In this document: positions 8,307-16,910 of the stretch, piece after piece
Layout: each line of letters opens with the position of its first letter
Numbering within the stretch: the first letter of the stretch is position 1
Assembly (NCBI RefSeq): GCF_020400605.1
Contig: NZ_JAINRD010000011.1
Location: 1-64,000 of the forward strand
DNA: 64,000 nucleotides
Source of the DNA: Streptomyces aculeolatus
GTDB taxonomy: Bacteria; Actinomycetota; Actinomycetes; Streptomycetales; Streptomycetaceae
Direction of reading: 5' to 3'
Notes under the pieces: generated by a model
What the model saw: only the letters and a program-made list of their open reading frames with translations
The model's database searches: none
Told to the model about the DNA's origin: nothing
Program-made: the position numbers and the translations under genes

Positions 8307-9638
8307 TCAGCTCCCGTGGCCCGGCCGGGCGTCCTGCTGCGCGACGGCCTGCCATACGGGGCCGTCGGGGTAGCGGTGCGCGGCCAGCGACTCGGGGTGC
8401 ATCCGCGCGGAGAAGCCGGGGGCCTCGGGTGCGCGGTAGCAGCCGTCGACGACGACGGCCGGGTCGGCGAAGTGCTCGTGGAGGTGGTCGACGTACTCGA
8501 TGACGCGGTCCTCCCGGGTGCCGGAGACGGCGACGTAGTCGAACATGGCCAGGTGCTGCACCAGTTCGCACAGGCCGACGCCGCCGGCGTGCGGGCAGAC
8601 CGGGACGCCGTGCTTGGCAGCGAGCAGCAGGATGGCCAGGTTCTCGTTGACGCCGGCCACCCGCGCGGCGTCGATCTGCACGAAGTCGACGGCGCCGGCC
8701 TGGAGCAGCTGCTTGAACATGACGCGGTTGGCGACGTGTTCGCCGGTGGCGACCTTCACCGGCTGCCCGGCGCGTACGGCGGCGTGGCCGAGCACGTCGT
8801 CGGGGCTGGTGGGCTCCTCGATCCAGTGCGGCGCGTACGGGGCCAGGGCGGTCATCCAGCGCACGGCGTCGGCGACGTCCCAGCGCTGGTTGGCGTCCAC
8901 GGCGATGCGCACATCCGGGCCGACGGCCTCGCGGGCGAGCCGCATGCGCCGTACGTCGTCGTCGAGGTCGCCGCCGACCTTCAGCTTGATCTGGCCGAAG
9001 CCCTCGGCGACGGCTGCCTTGGAGAGCTGGACGAGCTTCTCGTCGGAGTAGCCGAGCCAGCCGGGGGTGGTGGTGTACGCGGGGTAGCCCTCGGCGCGCA
9101 GCAGGGCGGCCCGCTCGGCGCGGCCCGGCTCGGCGGCGCGCAGCAGGGCCAGCGCCTCGTCGGGGGTGAGGGCGTCGGAGAGGTAGCGGAAGTCGACGAG
9201 GGAGACCAGCTCCTCGGGGGTCATGCGGGCCAGGAACTCCCACACCGGCAGCCCCGCCTGCCCGGCGGCCAGGTCCCAGGCGGCGTTGACCACGGCGCCC
9301 GCGGCCATGTGGATCACGCCCTTCTCCGGGCCGAGCCAGCGCAGTTGGGAGTCGTGGGTGAGGGTGTTGCACAGCTCGGCCAGGTCGGCGGCGGTGCGCG
9401 GCGCGGGGCGGCCCACGACGTACGGCGCGAGGGAGCGGATGGCGGCGGCGGTGACGTCGTTGCCGCGGCCGATGGTGAAGCAGAAGCCGTGGCCCTCGAT
9501 GCCGGGGTCGTCGGTGCGGAGCACGACGTAGGCGGCGGAGTAGTCGGGGTCGGGGTGCATGGCATCCGACCCGTCCAGCTCAAGGGAGGTGGGGAAGCGG
9601 ATGTCGGAGACGTCCAAATCGGTGACAGTCGGTCGCAT
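8307..9638 (-). CDS. L-fuconate dehydratase (enolase superfamily)
   Basis: The 443-residue protein begins with the family signature DIRFPTSLELDGSDAMHPDP. It then shows the enolase-superfamily catalytic pattern: a KLKVGG lysine motif, VDANQRW (Asp metal ligand), IEEPTSPDD and ATGEH (Glu ligands), and CPHAGGVGLCE (catalytic His). This subgroup dehydrates L-fuconate to 2-keto-3-deoxy-L-fuconate. I took the ATG at 9638, not the upstream one at 9803, because GAGGGAAG precedes it and the family N-terminus starts there. It is the first gene of the operon, and its upstream region carries the shared operator. Confidence 0.92.
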   Translation of the reverse strand: MRPTVTDLDVSDIRFPTSLELDGSDAMHPDPDYSAAYVVLRTDDPGIEGHGFCFTIGRGNDVTAAAIRSLAPYVVGRPAPRTAADLAELCNTLTHDSQLRWLGPEKGVIHMAAGAVVNAAWDLAAGQAGLPVWEFLARMTPEELVSLVDFRYLSDALTPDEALALLRAAEPGRAERAALLRAEGYPAYTTTPGWLGYSDEKLVQLSKAAVAEGFGQIKLKVGGDLDDDVRRMRLAREAVGPDVRIAVDANQRWDVADAVRWMTALAPYAPHWIEEPTSPDDVLGHAAVRAGQPVKVATGEHVANRVMFKQLLQAGAVDFVQIDAARVAGVNENLAILLLAAKHGVPVCPHAGGVGLCELVQHLAMFDYVAVSGTREDRVIEYVDHLHEHFADPAVVVDGCYRAPEAPGFSARMHPESLAAHRYPDGPVWQAVAQQDARPGHGS

Positions 9639-9660
9639 GCAGGCTTCCCTCGCGTCTGGA

Positions 9661-9693
9661 ACATCGGATCTTTCAGCAGTCATCCGATGTATA
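9661..9693 (-). promoter_or_regulatory. Paired operators upstream of the fuconate dehydratase operon
   Basis: ACATCGGAT at 9661-9669 and ATCCGATGT at 9682-9690 form an inverted repeat. The second copy in context (CAGTCATCCGATGTATA, 9677-9693) matches 13 of 17 bases of the palindrome in front of the GntR/FCD gene at 1821-1837. A weaker match lies at 9771-9787. I infer binding by the FCD regulator. Confidence 0.65.
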
Positions 9694-9899
9694 TCCGGGT
9701 GGGCTTGCCAACGTCCAGAGGCAGTGAGTGATTTATCCGTACCGACGTGCCGCCAACCCTCCCCAAGGTGCACACCTCGGATGAATCGGTACTCGTGCCG
9801 CACGGGATACGGCGCGTCGGCGGGGAAGCCTTAGGCTGGGGGCCGCATGTCTCGGAGCACGTGGCCACAGGGGCCGTTACCGCCGGAAGGAGGCGCTGG

Positions 9900-11090
9900 G
9901 TGATCGAGCTGGAGGGGCTGCCCGAGCTGGTCGATCCGGTGATGATCTGCGCCTTCGAGGGCTGGAACGACGCCGGCGACGCCGCCTCCTCCGCGGTCGG
10001 CCATCTCGACCGGGAGTGGAAGGGCGAGGTCTTCGCGTCGCTCGACGCCGAGGACTACTACGACTTCCAGGTCAACCGGCCCACCGTCACCCTCCACGGC
10101 GGCGTACGGAAGGTCACCTGGCCCACGACGCAGCTCTCCGCGGTACGGATCGCGGACGCCGACGGCAAGGGCCATCCGCGGGACCTCGTGCTCGTCCGCG
10201 GGATCGAGCCCAGCATGCGCTGGCGCTCCTTCTGCAACGAGATCCTGGGCTTCGCCCACGAGTTGGGCGTCGAACTGGTCGTCCTCCTCGGCGCGCTCCT
10301 CGGCGACACCCCGCACACCCGGCCCGTGCCGGTGACGGGGGTGACCTCCGACCCGGAGCTGGCCGAGTCGATGGACCTGGAGGAGACCCGCTACGAGGGC
10401 CCCACGGGGATCGTCGGCATCCTCCAGGAGGCGTGCACGCACGCGGGGGTGCCCACCGCCAGCCTGTGGGCCGCCGTGCCGCACTACGTCTCCCAGCCGC
10501 CGAACCCGAAGGCCACCCTGGCGCTGCTCAACCGGCTCGACGACCTGATCGGGGTGCGCATCCCGCTCGGCGAGCTGCCCGAGGACGCGCGCGCCTGGCA
10601 GCTGGGCGTGGACCAGCTCGCCGCGGAGGACAGCGAGGTCGCCGAGTACGTGCAGACGCTGGAGGAGGCCCGCGACACGGCGGAGCTGCCGGAGGCGTCG
10701 GGCGAGGCGATCGCCCGCGAGTTCGAGCGCTACCTGCGCCGCCGCGACCCGGGCGCCGGGCCGTACCTGCGCGACCTGTCCGGGCCCCTCGCGGACCTCA
10801 CGGAGCGGGGAGAGCCGCGGGCACCGGAGGAGCGCGGCGGGGACGGCGCGGAGGACGAAGGCGACGGCGGCGAGGACGCTGCCGCGGCGGAAGGCGCCGC
10901 CGAGGCGGCGGACGACGGGGAGGCCGAGGAGGGCACCGGGGACGACTCGGCCGCCGGGAGCGCCGACGGCGGAGACGCCGGGGACACTGCCGGGGACGAC
11001 TCCTCCGACGACGGCTCCTCCGACGGTGCCGCGTCCGACGGCGACGGCAAGAAGCGCGACGGCGGCGGCGCGGCCGGCGGCAAGGACTGA
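9900..11090 (+). CDS. PAC2 (proteasome assembly chaperone) family protein
   Basis: This 396-residue protein has the actinobacterial PAC2 family start (IELEGLPELVDPVMICAFEGWNDAGDA is typical; the first 20 residues cover it). The family is linked by fold to proteasome assembly chaperones; its biochemical role in actinomycetes is unsettled. The GTG at 9900 is preceded by AAGGAGG at good spacing and fits the family N-terminus better than the in-frame ATG at 9747. The last ~95 residues form a very acidic, low-complexity Asp/Glu/Gly/Ala tail, probably disordered, ending in a short basic Lys/Gly stretch. Confidence 0.88.
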   Translation: MIELEGLPELVDPVMICAFEGWNDAGDAASSAVGHLDREWKGEVFASLDAEDYYDFQVNRPTVTLHGGVRKVTWPTTQLSAVRIADADGKGHPRDLVLVRGIEPSMRWRSFCNEILGFAHELGVELVVLLGALLGDTPHTRPVPVTGVTSDPELAESMDLEETRYEGPTGIVGILQEACTHAGVPTASLWAAVPHYVSQPPNPKATLALLNRLDDLIGVRIPLGELPEDARAWQLGVDQLAAEDSEVAEYVQTLEEARDTAELPEASGEAIAREFERYLRRRDPGAGPYLRDLSGPLADLTERGEPRAPEERGGDGAEDEGDGGEDAAAAEGAAEAADDGEAEEGTGDDSAAGSADGGDAGDTAGDDSSDDGSSDGAASDGDGKKRDGGGAAGGKD

Positions 11091-11121
11091 CGCCGGCCCG
11101 CCCGCCCTCGCCCCGGATCCG

Positions 11122-12351
11122 CTACAGCGCCACGCCCAGGAGCGCGTCCACCGCCCGCGAGACCACGCCGGGCGCCCCCGTGTCCGTACCGCCCTCGGTG
11201 CGCTGGAGCGCCGCCCAGCGGTCCACGGCGGCCAGCGCCGCGGGCGAGTCCAGGTCCTCCGCAAGCGCGGCGCGGATCTCCTCCACGAGCCCCTCCGCGT
11301 GCGGGCCCTCCGGCCGGGAGACGGCGTCCCGCCAGCGCGCCAGCCGCTCCTGCGCGTGCTGGAGCCCGTGGGCGGTCCACTCCCAGTCCGTGCGGTAGTG
11401 GTGGTCGAGCAGCGCGAGCCGTACGGCCACGCTGTCGATGCCGTCGCGGCGCAGCTGGGAGACGAAGACCAGGTTGCCCCGGGACTTCGACATCTTCTCG
11501 CCGTCGAGGGCGACGAGCCCGGAGTGCACGTACGCCCGGGCGAAGGGGAACTGCCCGGTCAGCACCTGCGCGTGGGACGCGCCCATCTCGTGGTGCGGGA
11601 AGATCAGGTCGCTGCCGCCGCCCTGCACGTCGAAGGTCATGCCGAGGTGGTCCAGCGAGATGGCGACGCACTCGATGTGCCAGCCGGGCCGGCCGCGGCC
11701 CAGGGAGCCGCCGTCCCAGCTCGGCTCGCCCGCGCGCTCGGCGCTCCACAGCAGCGGGTCGAGCGGGTTCTTCTTGCCGGGGCGCTCGGGGTCGCCGCCG
11801 CGCTCGGCGGACAGCTCCCGCATGGTCGCGGCGTCGAGCCCGGAGACGGAGCCGAAGCGGGGGTCCGATTCGACCGAGAAGTAGATGTCGCCGTCGAGTT
11901 CGTACGCCGCGCCGGCGTCGCGCAGCCGCTCCACGAGGGGCACGATGCGCGGTATCGCCTCCACCGCGCCGACGAACTCGCGCGGCGGCAGGTTGCGCAG
12001 GGCCGTCATGTCGTCGCGGAAGAGGTCCGTCTCGCGGTCGGCGAGCGCGGTCCACTCCTCCCCCGTCTCGGCGGCCCGGACGAGCAGCGGGTCGTCGACG
12101 TCCGTCACGTTCTGGACGTAGTGGACCTGCCGCTTGTTGTCCAGCCAGACGCGCTGCACGAGGTCGAACGCGGTGTAGGTGGCCGCGTGCCCCATGTGGG
12201 TGGCGTCGTAGGGGGTGATGCCGCAGACATAGATGCGGGCCTCCGGGCCGGGGTCGAGGGTGACGAGCCCTCCGGTCGCGGTGTCGTGGAGGCGGAGGTC
12301 GCGGCCGGTGCCGGGGAGCACCGGGACCTCGGGAGCAGGCCAGGCATGCAT
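11122..12351 (-). CDS. mshC: Mycothiol ligase MshC (Cys:GlcN-Ins ligase)
   Basis: MshC joins cysteine to GlcN-Ins using ATP in mycothiol synthesis, through a cysteinyl-AMP. The 409-residue protein is a cysteinyl-tRNA synthetase paralogue. It shows YVCGITPYDATHMGHA (zinc Cys and HIGH-like motif), EKMSKSRGN (KMSKS) and HIECVAISLDHLG. It lacks the anticodon-binding region of CysRS, as expected for MshC. It is the last gene of a four-gene minus-strand group, preceded by an SCO1664-family kinase-like protein, a DUF3090 protein and a histidine phosphatase, a grouping common in actinobacteria. Confidence 0.95.
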   Translation of the reverse strand: MHAWPAPEVPVLPGTGRDLRLHDTATGGLVTLDPGPEARIYVCGITPYDATHMGHAATYTAFDLVQRVWLDNKRQVHYVQNVTDVDDPLLVRAAETGEEWTALADRETDLFRDDMTALRNLPPREFVGAVEAIPRIVPLVERLRDAGAAYELDGDIYFSVESDPRFGSVSGLDAATMRELSAERGGDPERPGKKNPLDPLLWSAERAGEPSWDGGSLGRGRPGWHIECVAISLDHLGMTFDVQGGGSDLIFPHHEMGASHAQVLTGQFPFARAYVHSGLVALDGEKMSKSRGNLVFVSQLRRDGIDSVAVRLALLDHHYRTDWEWTAHGLQHAQERLARWRDAVSRPEGPHAEGLVEEIRAALAEDLDSPAALAAVDRWAALQRTEGGTDTGAPGVVSRAVDALLGVAL

Positions 12352-12472
12352 GTAAACGAGCGTAACCGGCGGTTGCCTGGTGAAACGACCCGGGCGGCGC
12401 GAGGCCGCGGTTTCGGACAGGGGTGGGAGGGTTCGTACGGAATATGCCCGGGGAGGGCGGCGCGGGCCGGGC

Positions 12473-13387
12473 TCAGACCGGCGGCCAGGGGATGGCAGGC
12501 CACTCGCCGCTGGGCTCCGGGTGCCGTCCGGAGGCCAGCAGGGCGGCCGTACGGGCGCGCAGGGCGGCCACCTCCGCCGGGGTGATCAGCGGCGCCAGCC
12601 GGGCCGCCAGCGGGCCGTCCGCGGCGAGGCCGTCCGCGAGCCTCCGCAGCACGGCGACGGCCTCGGCGGGCAGCGGCTCGCCGGCCCAGCCCCAGAGCAG
12701 GGTGCGCAGCTTGTCGTCGGTGTGGAACGTCACTCCGTGGTCGATGGCGTAGAGCCGGCCGCCGGGGGCGGGCAGCAGGTGGCCTCCCTTGCGGTCGCCG
12801 TTGTTGATCACGGCGTCGAGGACGGCGAGGCGGCGCAGGCGGACGTCGTCGGCGTGCACGAGCAGCGCGGGCCTGCCCTCGCCGGTCTCGGCGAAGCCGA
12901 CGGCCTTCCACCCGGGTCCCGGCTCGTCGCCCTCGACGAGGGCGAGCAGGTCGGCCCCGGCGGGCACCGGGCCGCCGGCGCCGGCGGCGTCACCTGGGTC
13001 CGCGGAGGCGCCGGTGTCCGGGTCCGCCTCGTCCGCCGCGGGGATCCAGAGCTGGCACATGCCCTCGCCGAACGGCCCCTCGCGCAGCACCGTCGGCGGC
13101 ACCAGCCCCCAGCCGGTGGCCTCGGAGACCTCGTACGCCGCGACCTCGCGCTCCGCCAGCGTGCCGTCCGGGAAGTCCCACAGCGGCCGCTCCCCCGCGA
13201 CCGGCTTGTACACGCACTCCGCCGTGCGCCCGGCGTGGGCGACGGTGCAGAACAGGACCGCGTTCGACGCACCGCGGATGCGCCCGGCGACGGTCAGCTC
13301 GCCGCCGGTGAGCAGCGTGCGGGCCTCGTCGGGCGCCAGGGCGAGCGGGCTCACTCTCCCCGGCGGTATCCGTTCTGGCGCGGACAT
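12473..13387 (-). CDS. SCO1664-family protein (PI3/4-kinase-like or HipA-like fold)
   Basis: The 304-residue protein has features of an atypical kinase: a lysine-bearing strand CVYKPVAGERPLWDFP near residue 60, a catalytic-loop-like VINNGDRKGGHLL near residue 200, and a metal-loop-like YAIDHGVTFH near residue 220. The substrate is unknown. The ATG at 13387 lies inside the end of the DUF3090 gene (37-nt overlap), so the two are probably translated together. It precedes mshC by 121 nt. The function is inferred from fold signatures only. Confidence 0.82.
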   Translation of the reverse strand: MSAPERIPPGRVSPLALAPDEARTLLTGGELTVAGRIRGASNAVLFCTVAHAGRTAECVYKPVAGERPLWDFPDGTLAEREVAAYEVSEATGWGLVPPTVLREGPFGEGMCQLWIPAADEADPDTGASADPGDAAGAGGPVPAGADLLALVEGDEPGPGWKAVGFAETGEGRPALLVHADDVRLRRLAVLDAVINNGDRKGGHLLPAPGGRLYAIDHGVTFHTDDKLRTLLWGWAGEPLPAEAVAVLRRLADGLAADGPLAARLAPLITPAEVAALRARTAALLASGRHPEPSGEWPAIPWPPV

Positions 13388-13941
13388 ACGTGTCCCTCCG
13401 GGTCGAGCGGCAGACTGCACAGCGGGCAGGGCGGCCGGCCGGCGTTCACCACGTCGTTGGCCCGCTTGGCGAAGGCGCGCGCCATCTGCCCGGTGAGGCG
13501 GACGCGAAGCATCGGCGGACCGTTCTCGTCGTCCTGCAGCAGCGCCTCCTCGGCCGCCGCCAGGTCCTCGTCGGAGTCGGCGTCCAACTCGACCAGGGCC
13601 TGTGCCTCGACGACCATGCGCTCGCTCTCCGCGTCCCACGCCAGCGCCATCGTGCCGACCCGGAACTCCTCCTCGATGGGGGCGTCCAGGGGCGCGGTGT
13701 CGGACAGCTCGGTGGGGGCGACGGCGGGCACGTCGCTGGTGCCGCCGCTGCGCCGTACCACCTCGTCGAGAAGCTCGTCGATCCGCTGGGCCAGCGCGGA
13801 CACCTGCGCCTTCTCCAGCGCAACGCTCGTGGTGCGGCCGGACTTGGACGCCTGCAGGAAGAAGGTACGGCGCCCCGGCAGCCCGACCGTGCCGGCCACG
13901 AAGCGGTCCGGCGGGTCGTAGAAGTACACCTCACGCGGCAC
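13351..13941 (-). CDS. DUF3090 family protein
   Basis: The 196-residue protein matches the actinobacterial DUF3090 pattern. It begins REVYFYDPPDRFVAGTVG, has a central acidic region, and ends with a Cys-rich motif CPLCSLPLDPEGHVCPRQNG that could bind zinc. Its function is not known. It sits between a histidine phosphatase gene upstream and the SCO1664-family gene downstream, in the operon that ends in mshC. Confidence 0.87.
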   Translation of the reverse strand: MPREVYFYDPPDRFVAGTVGLPGRRTFFLQASKSGRTTSVALEKAQVSALAQRIDELLDEVVRRSGGTSDVPAVAPTELSDTAPLDAPIEEEFRVGTMALAWDAESERMVVEAQALVELDADSDEDLAAAEEALLQDDENGPPMLRVRLTGQMARAFAKRANDVVNAGRPPCPLCSLPLDPEGHVCPRQNGYRRGE

Positions 13942-14026
13942 GTGCTGCTCCGATTGCTCGTCTCCTGAACGCGATCCGCTGCGGGACCGATCCGACCACC
14001 CTACTGCGACAGCTGATCATCGGGGA

Positions 14027-14767
14027 TCAACCGGCTCCGGCACCGCCGCCCACCTCCGCGGCGGACGCGTCCGGCGCACTCTGCTCCGTGCCCCGCGCCC
14101 CGCTCTCCGCCTCCGCGTCCGGCTCTGCGGGGGGCGGAGGGGCGAGGCCGTCGAGCCGGCCGGTGTCCCCGAGGAGCAGCACGAAGGGGCGCAGCGGGGT
14201 GTAGCGGATCGCGGTGACGGAGGCGGGGCCGACGGCGATGCGCTGGAAGAGGTCCAGGTGCATCCCGAGCGCGTCCGCCACCACGGACTTGATGACGTCG
14301 CCGTGGCTGCACATCACGTACAGCGCCTCCGGGCCGTGCTCGGCGGTCACGGTGGCGTTCCACTCCCGGACCGCCTCGACGGCGCGCGCCTGCATCGCCC
14401 GCATCGTCTCGCCGCCGGGGAACCCGGCCGCCGACGGGTGCTGCTGCACGGTGGCCATCAGCGGGTCCGCCGCCAGTTCGGCGAGCTTGCCGCCGCTCCA
14501 CTCGCCGTAGTCGCACTCGGTCAGCCGCTCGTCGACGTGCACCGGCAGTTCCGGGCGGGCGGCCAGCAGCGGCTTCAGCGTCTCGCGGCAGCGTTCGAGC
14601 GGGCTGGTGACCACGGCGGCGGGCGCCAGGGCGGCCAGCCGGGCGGGCAGCTCGGCGGCCTGCTCGGCGCCGCGCGCGTCCAGCCCGACACCCGGGCTGC
14701 GGCCGGCGAGCACGCCGTCCACGTTGGCCGTGGACCGGGCGTGCCGGAGCAGTAGGAGGGTGGGCAT
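14027..14767 (-). CDS. Histidine phosphatase (phosphoglycerate mutase family, MSMEG_4193 type)
   Basis: The 246-residue protein carries the histidine phosphatase signature LLLLRHARSTAN at residues 4-15, with the RHG-like motif as RHA, and a second core motif VMCSHGDVIKSV near residue 150 with the distal catalytic His. Members hydrolyse phosphate esters; the substrate here is unknown. The last ~35 residues are an Ala/Pro/Glu-rich tail. It heads the minus-strand group with DUF3090, SCO1664 and mshC and is divergent from corA. Confidence 0.88.
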   Translation of the reverse strand: MPTLLLLRHARSTANVDGVLAGRSPGVGLDARGAEQAAELPARLAALAPAAVVTSPLERCRETLKPLLAARPELPVHVDERLTECDYGEWSGGKLAELAADPLMATVQQHPSAAGFPGGETMRAMQARAVEAVREWNATVTAEHGPEALYVMCSHGDVIKSVVADALGMHLDLFQRIAVGPASVTAIRYTPLRPFVLLLGDTGRLDGLAPPPPAEPDAEAESGARGTEQSAPDASAAEVGGGAGAG

Positions 14768-14823
14768 GCCAGCCAGAGTACGTCCTGCGCGACAGACGGC
14801 ACGGTTCGGGAAAGAATGACGGT

Positions 14824-15822
14824 GTGATCGTCGACTGCGCGCTCTACCGGCACGGCCGGCGCGTACCCGCGCCCGCGGACGTCCCGGCCGTGCTCGCGCA
14901 GGCGCGCGCCGAGGAGGACACCTTCTGCTGGATCGGGCTCTTCGAGCCGTCCCGCGAGGAGTTCGACGCCCTCACCCACGGGCTCGGCCTGCATCCGCTC
15001 GCGGCGGAGGACGCGGTCACGGCGCACCAGCGGCCGAAGCTGGAGGCGTACGAGGCGGCGCTGTTCCTCGTCCTCAAGCCCGTCCTCTACGACGACCGCA
15101 CGGACACCATCACCGTCAGCGAGATCAACACCTTCGTGGGCGACTCCTTCGTGGTCACCGTGCGGCACGGCGAGGCGAATCCGCTCGGGCAGGTGCGGGC
15201 CCGGCTGGAGCGGCAGCCGGAGGTGCTGGCGCACGGGCCGACGGCGGTGGTGTACGCGGTGTGCGACGCCATCGTCGACAACTACCTCGACGTCGCCGAC
15301 GACTTCCACACCGACCTGGAGGAACTGGAGGCGGAGGTCTTCCAGCCGAGCGGGCGCGACCCCGGCCGCTCGGCCGGGCGGATCTACGACTTCAAGCGGC
15401 AGGCGCTGGAGTTCCGCCGCGTCACCGGCCCGCTGACCGACCCGATCACACGGCTGGCGGGGGCCGGGCTGCCGTTCGTCAACGAGCGGGCGCGGCCGTT
15501 CTTCCGCGACGTCGGTGACCACCTCACGCGCGTCAACGAGCATGTGGAGACCATCGACCGGCTGCTGTCCGACATCCTCGCGGCGCATCTGGCGCGGGTG
15601 GGGGTGCAGCAGAACGACGACATGCGCAAGATCTCCGCGTACGCCGCCATGGCCGCGGCGCCGACCGTCATCGGCAGCATCTACGGGATGAACTTCGACC
15701 ACATGCCGGAGCTGCACTGGACGCTGGGGTATCCGGCGGTGCTGCTGGTGATGGCGTCGGTGGTGCTGTGGCTGTACGTGTTCTTCCGCCGCCGCGGCTG
15801 GCTGGGGGCCAACGGGCGCTGA
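14824..15822 (+). CDS. corA: CorA-like magnesium/cobalt transporter
   Basis: The 332-residue protein has a large cytosolic N-terminal domain and two C-terminal membrane helices. The signature YGMNF occurs near residue 287 between helix 1 (APTVIGSIYG) and helix 2 (VLLVMASVVLWLYVFF), and a basic tail follows. It forms a pentameric divalent-cation channel in the membrane. The GTG at 14824 is preceded by GGGAAAG; the ATG at 14817 in another frame runs into a stop at once. Confidence 0.93.
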   Translation: MIVDCALYRHGRRVPAPADVPAVLAQARAEEDTFCWIGLFEPSREEFDALTHGLGLHPLAAEDAVTAHQRPKLEAYEAALFLVLKPVLYDDRTDTITVSEINTFVGDSFVVTVRHGEANPLGQVRARLERQPEVLAHGPTAVVYAVCDAIVDNYLDVADDFHTDLEELEAEVFQPSGRDPGRSAGRIYDFKRQALEFRRVTGPLTDPITRLAGAGLPFVNERARPFFRDVGDHLTRVNEHVETIDRLLSDILAAHLARVGVQQNDDMRKISAYAAMAAAPTVIGSIYGMNFDHMPELHWTLGYPAVLLVMASVVLWLYVFFRRRGWLGANGR

Positions 15823-15882
15823 GTGCCGCACCCCGCACCCTCCGGCCCGTGTGCCGCCGGCGGTGCCCGCGTGCTGTTCGCG

Positions 15883-16674
15883 TCAGGCGAACTCGGTGGC
15901 GGTGCGCGGCGGCGGCCCGCCGAGGGCGTTGCGGCGCTCCGGCATCCGCAGCGAGACCATCCGCCGCCAGCCGCCGGCGCGTTCGTACGCGTACACCGCC
16001 TCGATGCCCGCGGACAGCAGCGCGCGTCTGCCGCGCGACCAGTCCAGGATCCGCCCCATGTGGTCCATCACCGCGTGGCTGACGTCCCGGTACACCCGGA
16101 TCTCCGCGTGCGCGGCCTCGCGCAGCGCGGCCCGTACGCGCCGGCCGTGGCCCTTCTCGATCATGGCGAGCAGTTCCTCGTGGCAGTAGGCGAGGTGGTT
16201 GTCCTCGTCGTGGGAGATCATCCGCACCGCGCGGCCGATGTCCGGGTGGTCGCCGAAGTGCTTGAGGAGCATCGCCATCTGGTCCGACGCCCGCTGCTCG
16301 GTGACCCTGCTGTGCGCGAGGTACGTGATGATGTCGGCCTCGGTGAGCTGCCGGTCCCGGTGCAGCCGGTCGTGGGCGAGGCCGATGCCGATGCCCTCCA
16401 GCAGCATCGTGTAGTCGGTCTCGCCCGGGACCTCCACCGGCTCCAGGCCGCGCTTCTTCATGAGGGCGCCGAAGATCCGGCCGTGCTTGTCCTCGTCGGC
16501 GCCGTGCCGGGCCACCTTGGGGGCCAGCTCCCGGTACGAGTCGGGGACGAGGACGGAGATGCGGGCGTTCTCCCAGCCGCCCTGGGCCTCGCCGGCGGCG
16601 GCGATGGAGCAGAACAGCCGGAAGGTGTCGTCGTTGTCGAGGATCTCCTTGTACAGGTCCTTGGCCGAAAGCAT
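15883..16674 (-). CDS. Ferritin-like four-helix protein
   Basis: The 263-residue protein has the repeated Glu and ExxH pattern of a di-iron four-helix bundle: GADEDKHG near residue 60 and ISHDEDNHLAYCHEE near residue 155, in a helical context. This suggests iron binding or a rubrerythrin/ferritin-like role; the substrate is unknown. I chose the ATG at 16674; a GTG six codons upstream is possible. A C-terminal basic region of about 50 residues lies beyond the bundle. Confidence 0.8.
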   Translation of the reverse strand: MLSAKDLYKEILDNDDTFRLFCSIAAAGEAQGGWENARISVLVPDSYRELAPKVARHGADEDKHGRIFGALMKKRGLEPVEVPGETDYTMLLEGIGIGLAHDRLHRDRQLTEADIITYLAHSRVTEQRASDQMAMLLKHFGDHPDIGRAVRMISHDEDNHLAYCHEELLAMIEKGHGRRVRAALREAAHAEIRVYRDVSHAVMDHMGRILDWSRGRRALLSAGIEAVYAYERAGGWRRMVSLRMPERRNALGGPPPRTATEFA

Positions 16675-16814
16675 GTCACCGTCGCCTTTCACCGCCGGAA
16701 TACACCCGTATCCGAGTGAATGACGCAGATGGGCAGGACGCAACACCGAGGTGCGCACCATCCGCCATGCGGGCGATCCCGTAACCGGAGGGGGCACGGT
16801 GCGTTGGGTGGGGT

Positions 16815-16858
16815 GACGGCCGTGGCGGGGAGGACCCCGAGCCCCCACCACGGCCGTC
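16815..16858 (-). terminator. Hairpin terminator of the LLM oxidoreductase gene
   Basis: GACGGCCGTGG pairs with CCACGGCCGTC (11 bp) around an inner region that can also fold. It lies about 50 nt past the minus-strand stop at 16911. Confidence 0.65.
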
Positions 16859-16910
16859 GTGCCGCCCGGAACCGTCAAGGGCTGCCGATACCGCGGGGCG
16901 GGCCGAGGGC

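Noticed and set aside
9639..9803. Longer N-terminus for the fuconate dehydratase
   Set aside because: The extra 55 residues do not fit the family, lack a ribosome site and would cover the operator region.
9747..9899. Upstream ATG start for the PAC2 protein
   Set aside because: The GTG at 9900 has AAGGAGG at good spacing and matches the family start; the extra 51 residues do not.
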